Origin: JASLQO01 sp002327525
GTDB lineage: Bacteria; Pseudomonadota; Gammaproteobacteria; Pseudomonadales; Azotimanducaceae
Length of the DNA: 64,000 bases
Reading direction: 5' to 3'
Assembly (NCBI GenBank): GCA_030744435.1
Contig: JASLQO010000002.1
Span: 1-64,000, forward strand
Shown: positions 50,250 through 59,116 of the stretch, piece after piece
How positions within the stretch are numbered: position 1 is the first letter of the stretch
Layout of the letters: every line of letters starts with the position of its first letter
Position numbers and translations under genes: made by a program
The notes under the pieces: model-generated
The model's database searches: none
Told to the model about the DNA's origin: nothing
Seen by the model: the letters and a program-made list of their open reading frames with translations, nothing else

Positions 50250-53200
50250 ATGACGCGAAGCGATGAACATTTTGCGTTCGACTGGATACGCAGTGAGGTG
50301 TACGAGACGCTGAGCCAGGCGGGAGAGGCGCTGGAAGCCTTTGCTGCGAAGCGTGATGCCGACAGCATGCACCTGTGCCTGGCGGCTATTCATCAGGTGC
50401 ACGGCGCGTTGATGATGATAGAGCTGACAGGTGTGTCAGTGCTGTCGGATCACATGGAGCAACTCGCGCAGTGCATGCTGGACGATGGCATCGACGACAT
50501 CGAGAGTGCCAGCGAACTCCTGATGCAGGGCATCATCGAGTTGCCGGAACTCCTGGAGGAAATTCGGCGCGGTGAGCCTGACGACGTAGCCATGGTGCAG
50601 CGCCTCACGGACAACCTGCGCGACGTCATCGGCCTGGAGCCTCTTCGGGCAGATTCGGTAGCACTGGCACTCTCCGTGGACCTGAGCGAAGCAGCGCTCG
50701 CCCGTTTCCGTGAGATAGACGGCATTGACAAGGTACGGCGCATACGTTCGGCGTACCAACAGGTGCTGCTCACGGTTCTCAAGGGCGAAGATGTGCGCAA
50801 CTCGGTGGCGACACTCGGCAAGGTTGCGCTCGGGTTGATACGGGTGTGTGAAGGTGCGCCAATTCAGGTGTTGTGGCGGGCCTTCGCAGAATTCGCCTCG
50901 GCACTGGAGCCAGAGAGCGGAGAGGGTACGGAGCTCGGGGGGGATGTGGTCAAACTGTTGCGTCGCATCGATTCGGAAATCCGCATCCTCGGACGCGATG
51001 GCGAGATCGCCCTGCAGATGCCCGTGCCGGTAGGTCTGGTAGAGCAGCTGGTACAGACTGCGTTGGCGCGCGGCCGCACCAGTGAAGCCCTCGATGAGCT
51101 CAATGCCGCATTGAATGAGCTGGGCGGCGCGGATGATTCGGTGTCGATCCGTTCACGCACAGCACTGGCGAGCGCGGCACAGGCGCTTCGCGAGGAACTC
51201 GCGCTGGTCAAGGACCAGCTGGACCTCATGATGCGCGCCAACGAGACAGCCGAAGCGCGGATCAGTGAATTGGCGGCACCCCTGCAGAAGATCTGTTCCA
51301 CCCTGTCACTGCTCGGTTTCGAGAGTTCACATTCCATCGTACTGGAGCAGCTCCAGACCCTGGATTCCATCGGTGGCGCGAACGCCATGGATGATCTGGT
51401 GGTCATCTCGACCCAGCTCGGCCAGGTCGACGAAAATCTGGCCAGTCACAGCCGGGCCCGGATCAGTGAAGTAGAAAAGATCACATCCCAGGCGCAGGTG
51501 GTGGTGATGCACGAGTCGCGTGCAGGGCTCGAAATGATCAAGCAGCACATCGTTGCCTTCGTCTCCAGTCACTGGGATCGCACGGCGCTCGAAAGTGTTC
51601 CCGGCGACCTCTCCTCGTTGGGCGGTGCGTTGGACATGATTCCTCTCCCCAGAGCGGCCGGATTCCTGCGTGATTGCGCCCTTTACGTGCAGGACGAGTT
51701 GATGGCGGGTGACGAACCGCAGTGGTGCGACCTGGATCTGCTCGCGGACGCCATCAGCGGCATCGACTACTACCTCGAGCGCGTTGCCGACAACCATGGC
51801 ACGGGTGCAGAAGAAATTCTCGATCTGGTCGAGCGTCGGCTTGGAGAGCTGAGAGGTCTGGACTGTACGCCGGGGCAAGCGCTGGCGCCTCGGCTGGTGG
51901 ATAAGATCGACCCCGTGGAGACCGTGGAGGAAGAACCGCGCCGGGATGACGGGAACCTCGAAGCAGCCGAGGCATCGGCGAGCGAAGGCGGGGCGATTGA
52001 ACCGGGGGCGGAAGTCACGGAACGCGACCCAGAGATCGTGGGTATCTTCGTCGAGGAAGCAGAGGAAGTCGTCCAGAACATCAGCGAGCGGCTGAGGACG
52101 TGGTCTGCCTCGATGGACGACCAGGATGCCGCGCAGGAGCTGCGCCGCGCCTTCCACACGCTCAAAGGCAGTGGACACAGGGTAGGCGCCACGCCTATCG
52201 GCGACCTGTCGTGGGCTCTGGAGAATCTGTTTAATCGCATCATGGACGGCACGGTGGTCGCGACGGAGGATGTCGCCGTGCTGGTCGATTCGGTATCCGA
52301 GGCGTTGTGTCAGCTGATCGACGGCTTCAAAAAAGGCATCGAGGCAAAGGTCGACGTTGCGTCACTCATGGAACACGCGGACCTGCTGGCCTCCGGCGCC
52401 CAGCTCGGTTCACGGGCACAGTCTCCGGCTTTGATAGATGTGTTCATCGACGAGGCGGCTGGACATCTGAGAGTACTGGAACAGGCGCCGGGAGTCGTTG
52501 ACGGCAAACGTATGAGGGCGTGGCATACGCTATCCGGCAGTGCCGCGATGGCGGAATTGGGCGAACTCAGCATCATTATCAATCCGCTCTATGAGTGTGC
52601 GATGGCGTGGCACGACGCCGACATACCGGCTGAAGTGGCTACGCTCTTGAGTGAGGGCGTGAACCTGCTGGCCGACTCGATACGCGCGCTGTCAACGGCG
52701 CAGAATCTACCTGATCCGACCGGAATCATCGTTGAAGCCGATCGGCTGTGCGCACTCGCGCGCTCTGCTCGCGATACGGATGAACAAGACACCGTGCGCC
52801 GTGACGTGCTGACGGTTGAAGCACCGGAGATCGAGGCGGTCGTCGCGTTTCTGGAACGCTGGCAGGCGGGTGCTCAGGATCCCTCCCGCCTGGAAGAGAT
52901 CCGTACCTATCTGGAGACACTACATGAAGCCGCTGACCGGCGACCGGAGATTGCGGCGCTCTCGAGCACGCTGTTGCAAACCTACCACTGTCTTCAGGAA
53001 GGGCGGCTGAACGAACAGGCGCTGGACACGCTGGTGTTGGGCCACCGCCTGCTCCTCGAACAGCTCGATGCCGTGGCGGCTGAACGCACACCGCCATCGG
53101 CAGACACGGTGCTGCTGGTACTCGGTGCCCTGCACCAGGATACGGAAATTGCGACAGACATCGTCGAAGCGGGCTTGCCGGATGAAAAGGAGGTGACGCC

Positions 53201-55673
53201 TGCCGGAGAAGCGGAATCGGTGGCCGGACATGAAGCAGACCAGAGCGATGAACAAGACCAGGCTCGTGTCGTCCCGCTGACCCATGTGCTGGAAGAAGTC
53301 ATGGCTCCCCAGGGCGGCGAGGAAACTCCAGAACCTGTGTCCGAGGAGGCCTCCGAGGAGGCCGGGGAACGCTCGCGGCCAGACGCCCGAGCCGAGGAAA
53401 CTCGAATTCCGGAAGACGCCGATCCTGAAATTCTCGGCATCTTTTTCGAGGAGGCTGACGAACTGCTCGACGCGGTTGACGTCAACCTCCAGAACTGGTC
53501 GACAACGCCGCAAAATCGTCTGTTCCTGGAAAACCTGTTGAGAGCGTTGCATACCCTCAAGGGCGGTGCGCGACTTGCCGGTCTCATAGGGCTTGGAGAC
53601 GAAACCCACGCGTTCGAGTCGGAACTCATCAGTATCCAGGAGGCGGAAACTCCTGCCGATGCCAGGCTGTTTCGAAAGCTGCATGAGCGTTACGACGAAC
53701 TGGTGATGCAGGTACGCGCACTCCAGGATCAGATCTATGTCCAAACGGTCGAAGCGGCGTCTGCGGCAAGCGGACTCAAGCCTGGATCAGACCAATGCGA
53801 GCTGGAAACGGCCGAACCCCAGCGGCATTCACAAAGCTCGCGGGAGACGCCCTCTCAGGCCGATGCACCACCGGCCCTGCAGGAACTGGTACGTGTCGGC
53901 TCCGGGGTGCTGGAGGGATTGGTCAACCTGGCGGGTGAGAACAGCATCCTGCGTGCGCGTATCGAGCAGGGTCTTTTGGATTTCACCGGCGCGCTCGAAG
54001 AGATGGAAACCACCATCGAGCGGGTGCGCGAACAGCTGCGCCGTCTGGAGATAGAAACCGAAACGCAAGTGCTGTTTGGGCATGAAACCGCAGCGCCAGG
54101 GAACGACGGGTTCGACCCGCTCGAGATGGATCGCCATTCCCATCTCCGGCAACTCAGCCGTGGTCTGTCGGAGAGTGCGTCGGATATGCTGGATCTGAAG
54201 GAGACCCTGCTTGAGAAGGCCAGGGACTCCGAAAGTCTGCTACTGCAGCAGGGGCGCATCAACACCGAGCTTCAGGAGGGTCTCATGCGCACGCGCATGG
54301 TGCCGTTCTCGCATCTGCTACCGCGACTGCGGCGCATAGTGCGTCAGATCTCACGGGAGCTGGGCAAGGAGGTCAGGTTCGAGGCTTACAACGCAGAAGG
54401 CGAGCTGGATCGTAATCTGCTCGAACGCATGGTGCCGTCGCTCGAGCACATGCTGCGCAACGCACTTGACCACGGCATCGAAGAAACGCAGTTGCGCCGC
54501 AGTTTCGGCAAACCGGAGACAGGACGAATCGAACTCCGGCTTGCGCGAGAGGGAGGCGATGTAGTCATCGAGATCAGTGACGATGGCGCTGGCATCGACG
54601 CCGAATCAGTGCGAGCCAAGGCCATAGAGCGTGGCGTGATGGACCGGGATAGCGACCTGCCCGACGAGGAAGTCATTCAGTTCGTCCTCGCCCCCGGCTT
54701 TTCAACGGCACGGACCGTCACCCAGATTTCCGGACGTGGCGTGGGCATGGATGTGGTGCACAGCGAGGTCAAGCAGCTTGGCGGAAGCATTTCCATGTTT
54801 TCGCGCGCCGGCAAAGGAACTCGTTTCGTCGTGCGTCTGCCGTCTTCCGTTTCCATCAGCCGCGCACTGATGGTCTCGGTAGCCGAAGAGGCGTACGCCA
54901 TTCCGCTGAACACCATAGAAGGCATTCTGCTGCTCTCATCCGAGGAATTGGCGGAGCTGACACAACCCAAAGACGCGACGCTCGACTACGCCGGCGTGCC
55001 GTATCGGCTGAACTACCTCGGCCAGTACATTGGTCGAGAACACGGTAGCTTCGCGTCCGCCTCCGGTGGCGTGCCGGTTGTTTTGGTGAGAGCGGGTGAT
55101 CAGGCAGTGGCGGTGCTCGTGGATCATGTGCAGGGCAGCCGGGAAATCGTGGTCAAGAGTCTGGGCCCGCAATTCGCCAGCGTAGGCGGCATTTCAGGTG
55201 CGACCATCCTCGGCGACGGCAGTGTGGTGGTCATTCTCGATCTGCACGCGCTGATTCGCTCCCGCGGCGCGAGCGATGTGATGGATCAGATTACGCCGTC
55301 ACTGCCAAGATCGCGGTGTGTGATGGTGGTGGACGACTCGGTGACCGTCCGCAAGGTCACCAGTCGATTACTGGAACGCCAGGGTATGGATGTGATCGTC
55401 GCTAAGGATGGCGTGGAAGCCGTGGCGATGTTGCAGGAACGGCGCCCGGACATCCTGCTGCTCGATATCGAGATGCCACGGATGGATGGTTTCGAAGTGA
55501 CGCGCCAGATTCGTCACGACCGCCGCCTCGACGGTCTACCGATTGTCATGATCAGTTCTCGCACGGGTGACAAACACAAGGAACACGCATCCGAACTGGG
55601 CGTGAATCGATTTCTCGGCAAACCGTTTCAGGAAAACGAGCTGCTGAGCACCATTGACGAACTGATCGGTTGA
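50250..55673 (+). CDS. chpA: ChpA, hybrid chemotaxis-type histidine kinase
   Basis: The 1807-residue kinase drives the pilus chemosensory pathway. From the N-terminus: an Hpt-like helix bundle with His51 (QVHGALMMIEL), a long helical region, three more phosphotransfer-type sites His636 (FHTLKGSGHR), His759 (WHTLSGSAAM) and His1101 (LHTLKGGARL), acidic linkers, a dimerisation segment, HATPase with RNALDHGIEE (about 1403) and GRGVGMDVV (about 1494), a CheW domain, and a receiver with Asp1739 (LLLDIEMPRMDGFEV). Pseudomonas ChpA is about 2470 residues with eight phosphotransfer-type domains, so this one is reduced. pilK does not precede it. Confidence 0.95.
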   Translation: MTRSDEHFAFDWIRSEVYETLSQAGEALEAFAAKRDADSMHLCLAAIHQVHGALMMIELTGVSVLSDHMEQLAQCMLDDGIDDIESASELLMQGIIELPELLEEIRRGEPDDVAMVQRLTDNLRDVIGLEPLRADSVALALSVDLSEAALARFREIDGIDKVRRIRSAYQQVLLTVLKGEDVRNSVATLGKVALGLIRVCEGAPIQVLWRAFAEFASALEPESGEGTELGGDVVKLLRRIDSEIRILGRDGEIALQMPVPVGLVEQLVQTALARGRTSEALDELNAALNELGGADDSVSIRSRTALASAAQALREELALVKDQLDLMMRANETAEARISELAAPLQKICSTLSLLGFESSHSIVLEQLQTLDSIGGANAMDDLVVISTQLGQVDENLASHSRARISEVEKITSQAQVVVMHESRAGLEMIKQHIVAFVSSHWDRTALESVPGDLSSLGGALDMIPLPRAAGFLRDCALYVQDELMAGDEPQWCDLDLLADAISGIDYYLERVADNHGTGAEEILDLVERRLGELRGLDCTPGQALAPRLVDKIDPVETVEEEPRRDDGNLEAAEASASEGGAIEPGAEVTERDPEIVGIFVEEAEEVVQNISERLRTWSASMDDQDAAQELRRAFHTLKGSGHRVGATPIGDLSWALENLFNRIMDGTVVATEDVAVLVDSVSEALCQLIDGFKKGIEAKVDVASLMEHADLLASGAQLGSRAQSPALIDVFIDEAAGHLRVLEQAPGVVDGKRMRAWHTLSGSAAMAELGELSIIINPLYECAMAWHDADIPAEVATLLSEGVNLLADSIRALSTAQNLPDPTGIIVEADRLCALARSARDTDEQDTVRRDVLTVEAPEIEAVVAFLERWQAGAQDPSRLEEIRTYLETLHEAADRRPEIAALSSTLLQTYHCLQEGRLNEQALDTLVLGHRLLLEQLDAVAAERTPPSADTVLLVLGALHQDTEIATDIVEAGLPDEKEVTPAGEAESVAGHEADQSDEQDQARVVPLTHVLEEVMAPQGGEETPEPVSEEASEEAGERSRPDARAEETRIPEDADPEILGIFFEEADELLDAVDVNLQNWSTTPQNRLFLENLLRALHTLKGGARLAGLIGLGDETHAFESELISIQEAETPADARLFRKLHERYDELVMQVRALQDQIYVQTVEAASAASGLKPGSDQCELETAEPQRHSQSSRETPSQADAPPALQELVRVGSGVLEGLVNLAGENSILRARIEQGLLDFTGALEEMETTIERVREQLRRLEIETETQVLFGHETAAPGNDGFDPLEMDRHSHLRQLSRGLSESASDMLDLKETLLEKARDSESLLLQQGRINTELQEGLMRTRMVPFSHLLPRLRRIVRQISRELGKEVRFEAYNAEGELDRNLLERMVPSLEHMLRNALDHGIEETQLRRSFGKPETGRIELRLAREGGDVVIEISDDGAGIDAESVRAKAIERGVMDRDSDLPDEEVIQFVLAPGFSTARTVTQISGRGVGMDVVHSEVKQLGGSISMFSRAGKGTRFVVRLPSSVSISRALMVSVAEEAYAIPLNTIEGILLLSSEELAELTQPKDATLDYAGVPYRLNYLGQYIGREHGSFASASGGVPVVLVRAGDQAVAVLVDHVQGSREIVVKSLGPQFASVGGISGATILGDGSVVVILDLHALIRSRGASDVMDQITPSLPRSRCVMVVDDSVTVRKVTSRLLERQGMDVIVAKDGVEAVAMLQERRPDILLLDIEMPRMDGFEVTRQIRHDRRLDGLPIVMISSRTGDKHKEHASELGVNRFLGKPFQENELLSTIDELIG

Positions 55674-55705
55674 AGCCCGCGCCACGGAAGGAGTTGAGCA
55701 ACGTT

Positions 55706-56179
55706 ATGTCCGCACTCCCCCCCGAAGCCCTGAGCGAATTGTCCTGTGTGATGATTCCTATTGGACAGCGCAGCGTCGTGCTGCCCAATGAGTGTGTGGC
55801 CGAGATCCTGCCCTGGCGCCGTGTACGACCCTATGCAAAGGCGCCTCAGTGGTGCCTGGGACACACCAACTGGCGTGGTGAGGAAGTTCCCGTGGTACGC
55901 TTTGATCTGGTTAACGGCTCCGACGAAGACCCGGAACTCAAGGCGCGCTGCGTCGTCATCATGAACCGGGTGCGCAGTTCCGGTCTGCCGAGGTTTTACG
56001 CGCTGGTTGCCTCCGGATTGCCGCGCATCTTCCAACTCACGGACGATGACGTGACGACACGAAGCGCGAGCCTTGGCCAGGCTGAAACGTTGGCGGTGAA
56101 CATCGGCGCCGAGGAAGCCGTCGTGCCGAACCTCGAGTTTCTGGAAGCGCAGGTACATACCATACTCATCGGCAGCTGA
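55706..56179 (+). CDS. chpC: ChpC-like CheW-domain protein
   Basis: The 157-residue protein carries a CheW-like fold: LSCVMIPIGQRSVVLPNECV, AEILPW, PQWCLGHTNWRGEEVPVVRF and FYALVASGLPRIFQLT. It should link a second receptor input to ChpA. ATG 55706 is used, but GGAAGGAG is 12 bases away; TTG 55694 or 55670 (overlapping the chpA stop as TTGA) would give coupling. In Pseudomonas the methylesterase chpB lies between chpA and chpC; here it is missing. Confidence 0.85.
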   Translation: MSALPPEALSELSCVMIPIGQRSVVLPNECVAEILPWRRVRPYAKAPQWCLGHTNWRGEEVPVVRFDLVNGSDEDPELKARCVVIMNRVRSSGLPRFYALVASGLPRIFQLTDDDVTTRSASLGQAETLAVNIGAEEAVVPNLEFLEAQVHTILIGS

Positions 56180-56200
56180 GCGGTATCGATTTCGCCAAAC

Positions 56201-56908
56201 TCAGTGCCACCCCCGGTGCTGGCAAAGCACAGCGAAGGCCGCCATTGGTGCGGTCTCTGATCGCAGCACACGATCGCCGAGACCGCGGATGGGGATGCCG
56301 TGAGCAACGAATCGGTCCGTTTCCCCGGACGACCAGCCTCCCTCGGGACCCACGATGAAGCCCTCGCAGTGTTGGAGATCTTCGCTGTCCAAAACCGGAG
56401 CACCCGGATGCAGGGCGATCAGCCTGCCTGGAAGCGTGGGCAGAGCAGTATCGAGACGACCGGCCGTGCCCAGATTCGGCAGCCACAATCGTTCACTCTG
56501 CTCACAGGCGCTCGCCACCACGGCTTGCCAGTGTGGCAACCGGCTCTCGATGCGCGATCCGGCGGCCTGACTGTAACTGCTGCTAACGAGCCATGCGTGT
56601 GTCATACCGAGCTCGGTCGCTTTTTGCAGCAGTCGGTCCATGGCGTCCCCTTTGATGAAAGCCTGAACCAGATGCTGAGGAGGCGGCAAGCACGTTTCTC
56701 GAACCAACTCATCTATCTCGAGCACGCATCGGCGGGTATCGGCGTCGGCCAGCCGCGCCGCCCATTCGCGGCCGTGGCCGTCAAAGCAACGCAGCTCGTC
56801 CCCGGTCCGCATGCGCAGTACACGGACCAGGTAGTGAGCACGTTTCGAGTCGAGTTGGACTCTTTGACCGCATGCAAGAGGCGGTGCCAGATAGACCCGG
56901 GTCGACAT
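56201..56908 (-). CDS. rsmE: 16S rRNA (uracil-1498-N3)-methyltransferase
   Basis: The 235-residue SPOUT enzyme methylates U1498. RVYLAPPLACGQRVQL and HYLVRVLRMRTGDELRCFDG form the N-terminal barrel; KGDAMDRLLQKATELG, SSSYSQ, ACEQSERLWLP, FIVGPEGGWSSGETD and LGDRVLRSETAPMAA make the SPOUT knot. ATG 56908 gives MSTRVYLAPP; the longer frame overlaps metF. It follows metF by 16 bases. Confidence 0.95.
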   Translation of the reverse strand: MSTRVYLAPPLACGQRVQLDSKRAHYLVRVLRMRTGDELRCFDGHGREWAARLADADTRRCVLEIDELVRETCLPPPQHLVQAFIKGDAMDRLLQKATELGMTHAWLVSSSYSQAAGSRIESRLPHWQAVVASACEQSERLWLPNLGTAGRLDTALPTLPGRLIALHPGAPVLDSEDLQHCEGFIVGPEGGWSSGETDRFVAHGIPIRGLGDRVLRSETAPMAAFAVLCQHRGWH

Positions 56909-56924
56909 GAGCCTTAGCCGCGCG

Positions 56925-57752
56925 TCAGGCGCCGAGTCCGAGGTTTTCGCAGATACGGCTGGTCGCACCCCACCGATTGAGCGTGTAGAAGTGTAGCCCC
57001 GGCGCGCCGTTGGCGAGCAGATCCTCACACATGCGCGTCACTACTTCGATGCCGAATGCCTTCAACGCGCCTTTATCGTGTTGCAACGACTCCAGGCGCT
57101 TGTGGATCCAGCGTGGTACGTCCGCCCCGCAGTTGCCGGAAAAGCGCACGATGCCCTCGAAGTTGGTAATGGGCATGATGCCTGGAAAGATGGGAACGGT
57201 GATACCGGCGGCGCGTGCCCGCGCGACGAAGTCGTAGTAGGCGGGTGCATTGTAGAAGTACTGGGTGATCGCGCTGTTCGCGCCAGCCTGCACCTTTCTT
57301 CGGAAGAATTCGAGGTCCGACTCGGGGGAAGTCGCGTCCGGGTGCACCTCGGGGTATGCGGCCACCTCCAGGTGAAAGTGCTCGCCATTGTGCTTGCGGA
57401 TACGGCGCACGAGGGCCTCCGCGTTGGTCGCGAAACGAGAGCGGCCCAGTCCCGAGGGGAGATCTCCCCTCAGCGCCACGACGCGCGTCACGCCCATTTC
57501 GTCGTAGGCGTCGAGCAGCGCCGCGGTCTGCTCGGGTGTATCGCCTCCTATGGAGAGATGCGGTGCTGCGTTCATCGACTTACCGCACAGGTAACGGATG
57601 GTGTCCAGGGTTCCGTCGCGGGTGGATCCTCCGGCCCCGTAGGTGACGGAGTAGAACTCCGGTGAGAAGGCAGCGAGCCGGTCGACCACTCTGCCGAGAC
57701 TTTCCATCCCACCTTCGGCACGCGGTGGGAAAAACTCGAAACTGATTCTCAT
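56925..57752 (-). CDS. metF: Methylenetetrahydrofolate reductase
   Basis: The 275-residue FAD enzyme makes 5-methyl-THF for methionine synthesis. SFEFFPPRAEGGMESLG at the start, FYSVTYGAGGSTRDGT, GVTRVVALRGDLPSG, HLEVAAYPEVHPDA, QYFYNAPAYYDFV and PGIMPITNF are all MetF signatures. It follows metK by 40 bases, so folate methyl supply and SAM synthesis share a transcript. No SAH riboswitch fits in the gap. Confidence 0.97.
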   Translation of the reverse strand: MRISFEFFPPRAEGGMESLGRVVDRLAAFSPEFYSVTYGAGGSTRDGTLDTIRYLCGKSMNAAPHLSIGGDTPEQTAALLDAYDEMGVTRVVALRGDLPSGLGRSRFATNAEALVRRIRKHNGEHFHLEVAAYPEVHPDATSPESDLEFFRRKVQAGANSAITQYFYNAPAYYDFVARARAAGITVPIFPGIMPITNFEGIVRFSGNCGADVPRWIHKRLESLQHDKGALKAFGIEVVTRMCEDLLANGAPGLHFYTLNRWGATSRICENLGLGA

Positions 57753-57792
57753 GGAATCTCCTTGGCTCCCGGCTGGTAACGGATCGGTCTTC

Positions 57793-58944
57793 TCAGGCGT
57801 TGGCGAGAGCCTCCGCCTTATCGGTCCTTTCCCAGGAGTAGGTCTCTGCGCTGTGTCCGAAATGACCGTAGGCGGCCGTCGCCCGGTAGATGGGTCGTTT
57901 CAGGTCCAGCATGGAGATCAGGCCGCGGGGCCGCAAATCAAAGTGCTCACGAATGAGGTGAATGATCTTCTCGTCACTCACGGTACCGGTCCCAAAGGTG
58001 TTCACGCTGATAGAGGTGGGTTCTGCGACGCCGATCGCGTAGCTCACCTGAAGCTCGCAGCGCTGGACCAGCCCTGCCGCGACGAGGTTTTTGGCGACGT
58101 AGCGGCCCGCGTAGGCTGCCGAGCGGTCTACCTTGGACGGATCCTTGCCGGAGAATGCGCCGCCACCGTGGCGGGCTATGCCACCGTAGGTGTCGACGAT
58201 GATCTTGCGCCCGGTAAGACCGCAGTCGCCCACCGGACCGCCGATGATGAACTGACCCGTTGGGTTGATGAACATTTTGGTGTCGGCGGAGACCCAGTTG
58301 GATGGTAGCACCGGCTTGATGATCTCCTCCATCACGGCCTCGCGCAGATCCTTCTGCGAGATGTCGGGAGAGTGTTGTGTGGAGAGCACTACGGCATCGA
58401 TACCGGTGGGCTTGCCCTCGGCATCGTAGCGGAAGGTCAGCTGGCTTTTTGCATCCGGGCGCAGGAACGGCAGTGAGGTGCGGCGCTTGTCTGCCTGCTG
58501 CCGAACTAACTGGTGCGCGTAGGTAATGGGCGCGGGCATCAGCACGTCCGTGTCGTCATTGGCGTAGCCGAACATCAGGCCCTGGTCGCCTGCGCCCTGC
58601 TCGTGACCCTCCGACTCGTCAACACCCATCGCGATGTCGCCCGACTGCATGCCCAGCGCGTTGATGATCTGGCATGAATCAGGATCGAATCCCATGTCCT
58701 CGTCGTCGTACCCGATGTCCTTGATGACCTGACGGATAATGGGGTCGACATCCACATTTGCATTGGTTCGAATCTCTCCGCCGACCACCACCAGCCCGGT
58801 TTTGATGAGCGTCTCGCACGCGACGCGAGAGTCAGGATCGTGTTCCAGCATCGCGTCGAGAATGGCGTCGGAAATCTGATCCGCCATCTTGTCGGGATGA
58901 CCCTCGGAAACCGATTCCGAGGTAAAAACGCTGTATTCGGACAT
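57793..58944 (-). CDS. metK: S-adenosylmethionine synthetase
   Basis: The 383-residue enzyme makes SAM from methionine and ATP. FTSESVSEGHPDKMADQISD, EGHEQGAGDQGLMFGYA, PSNWVSADTKMFINPTGQ, GLTGRKIIVDTYGG and GGGAFSGKDPSKVDRSAAY are the hallmark loops. ATG 58944 (MSEYSVFTSES) is preferred to ATG 58950 because AGAAGGA is 6 bases from it. The leader holds a TCCCT/AGGGA stem (58966-58981) and a possible -10 (TACAAT, read on the minus strand, 59005-59000). Confidence 0.98.
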   Translation of the reverse strand: MSEYSVFTSESVSEGHPDKMADQISDAILDAMLEHDPDSRVACETLIKTGLVVVGGEIRTNANVDVDPIIRQVIKDIGYDDEDMGFDPDSCQIINALGMQSGDIAMGVDESEGHEQGAGDQGLMFGYANDDTDVLMPAPITYAHQLVRQQADKRRTSLPFLRPDAKSQLTFRYDAEGKPTGIDAVVLSTQHSPDISQKDLREAVMEEIIKPVLPSNWVSADTKMFINPTGQFIIGGPVGDCGLTGRKIIVDTYGGIARHGGGAFSGKDPSKVDRSAAYAGRYVAKNLVAAGLVQRCELQVSYAIGVAEPTSISVNTFGTGTVSDEKIIHLIREHFDLRPRGLISMLDLKRPIYRATAAYGHFGHSAETYSWERTDKAEALANA

Positions 58945-59116
58945 GAACATTCCTTCTGGGGGCTTTCCCTGAACTTAGGGAGGGTTGCTTTGGTCGCGCA
59001 TTGTAGCGAAATGTCGATGTGCGATCTTCAGGGATTTGTAGAAGTGGGTACTGCTTTTGAGCACAATACGCGCGCGTTCCCACCTTCGAATTCAGACTCA
59101 GGATACAAAGGAGCAC

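Noticed and set aside
58945..59116. SAM or SAH riboswitch near metK/metF
   Set aside because: The metK leader has only a 5-bp stem and lacks the conserved riboswitch cores; the metK-metF gap is just 40 bases.
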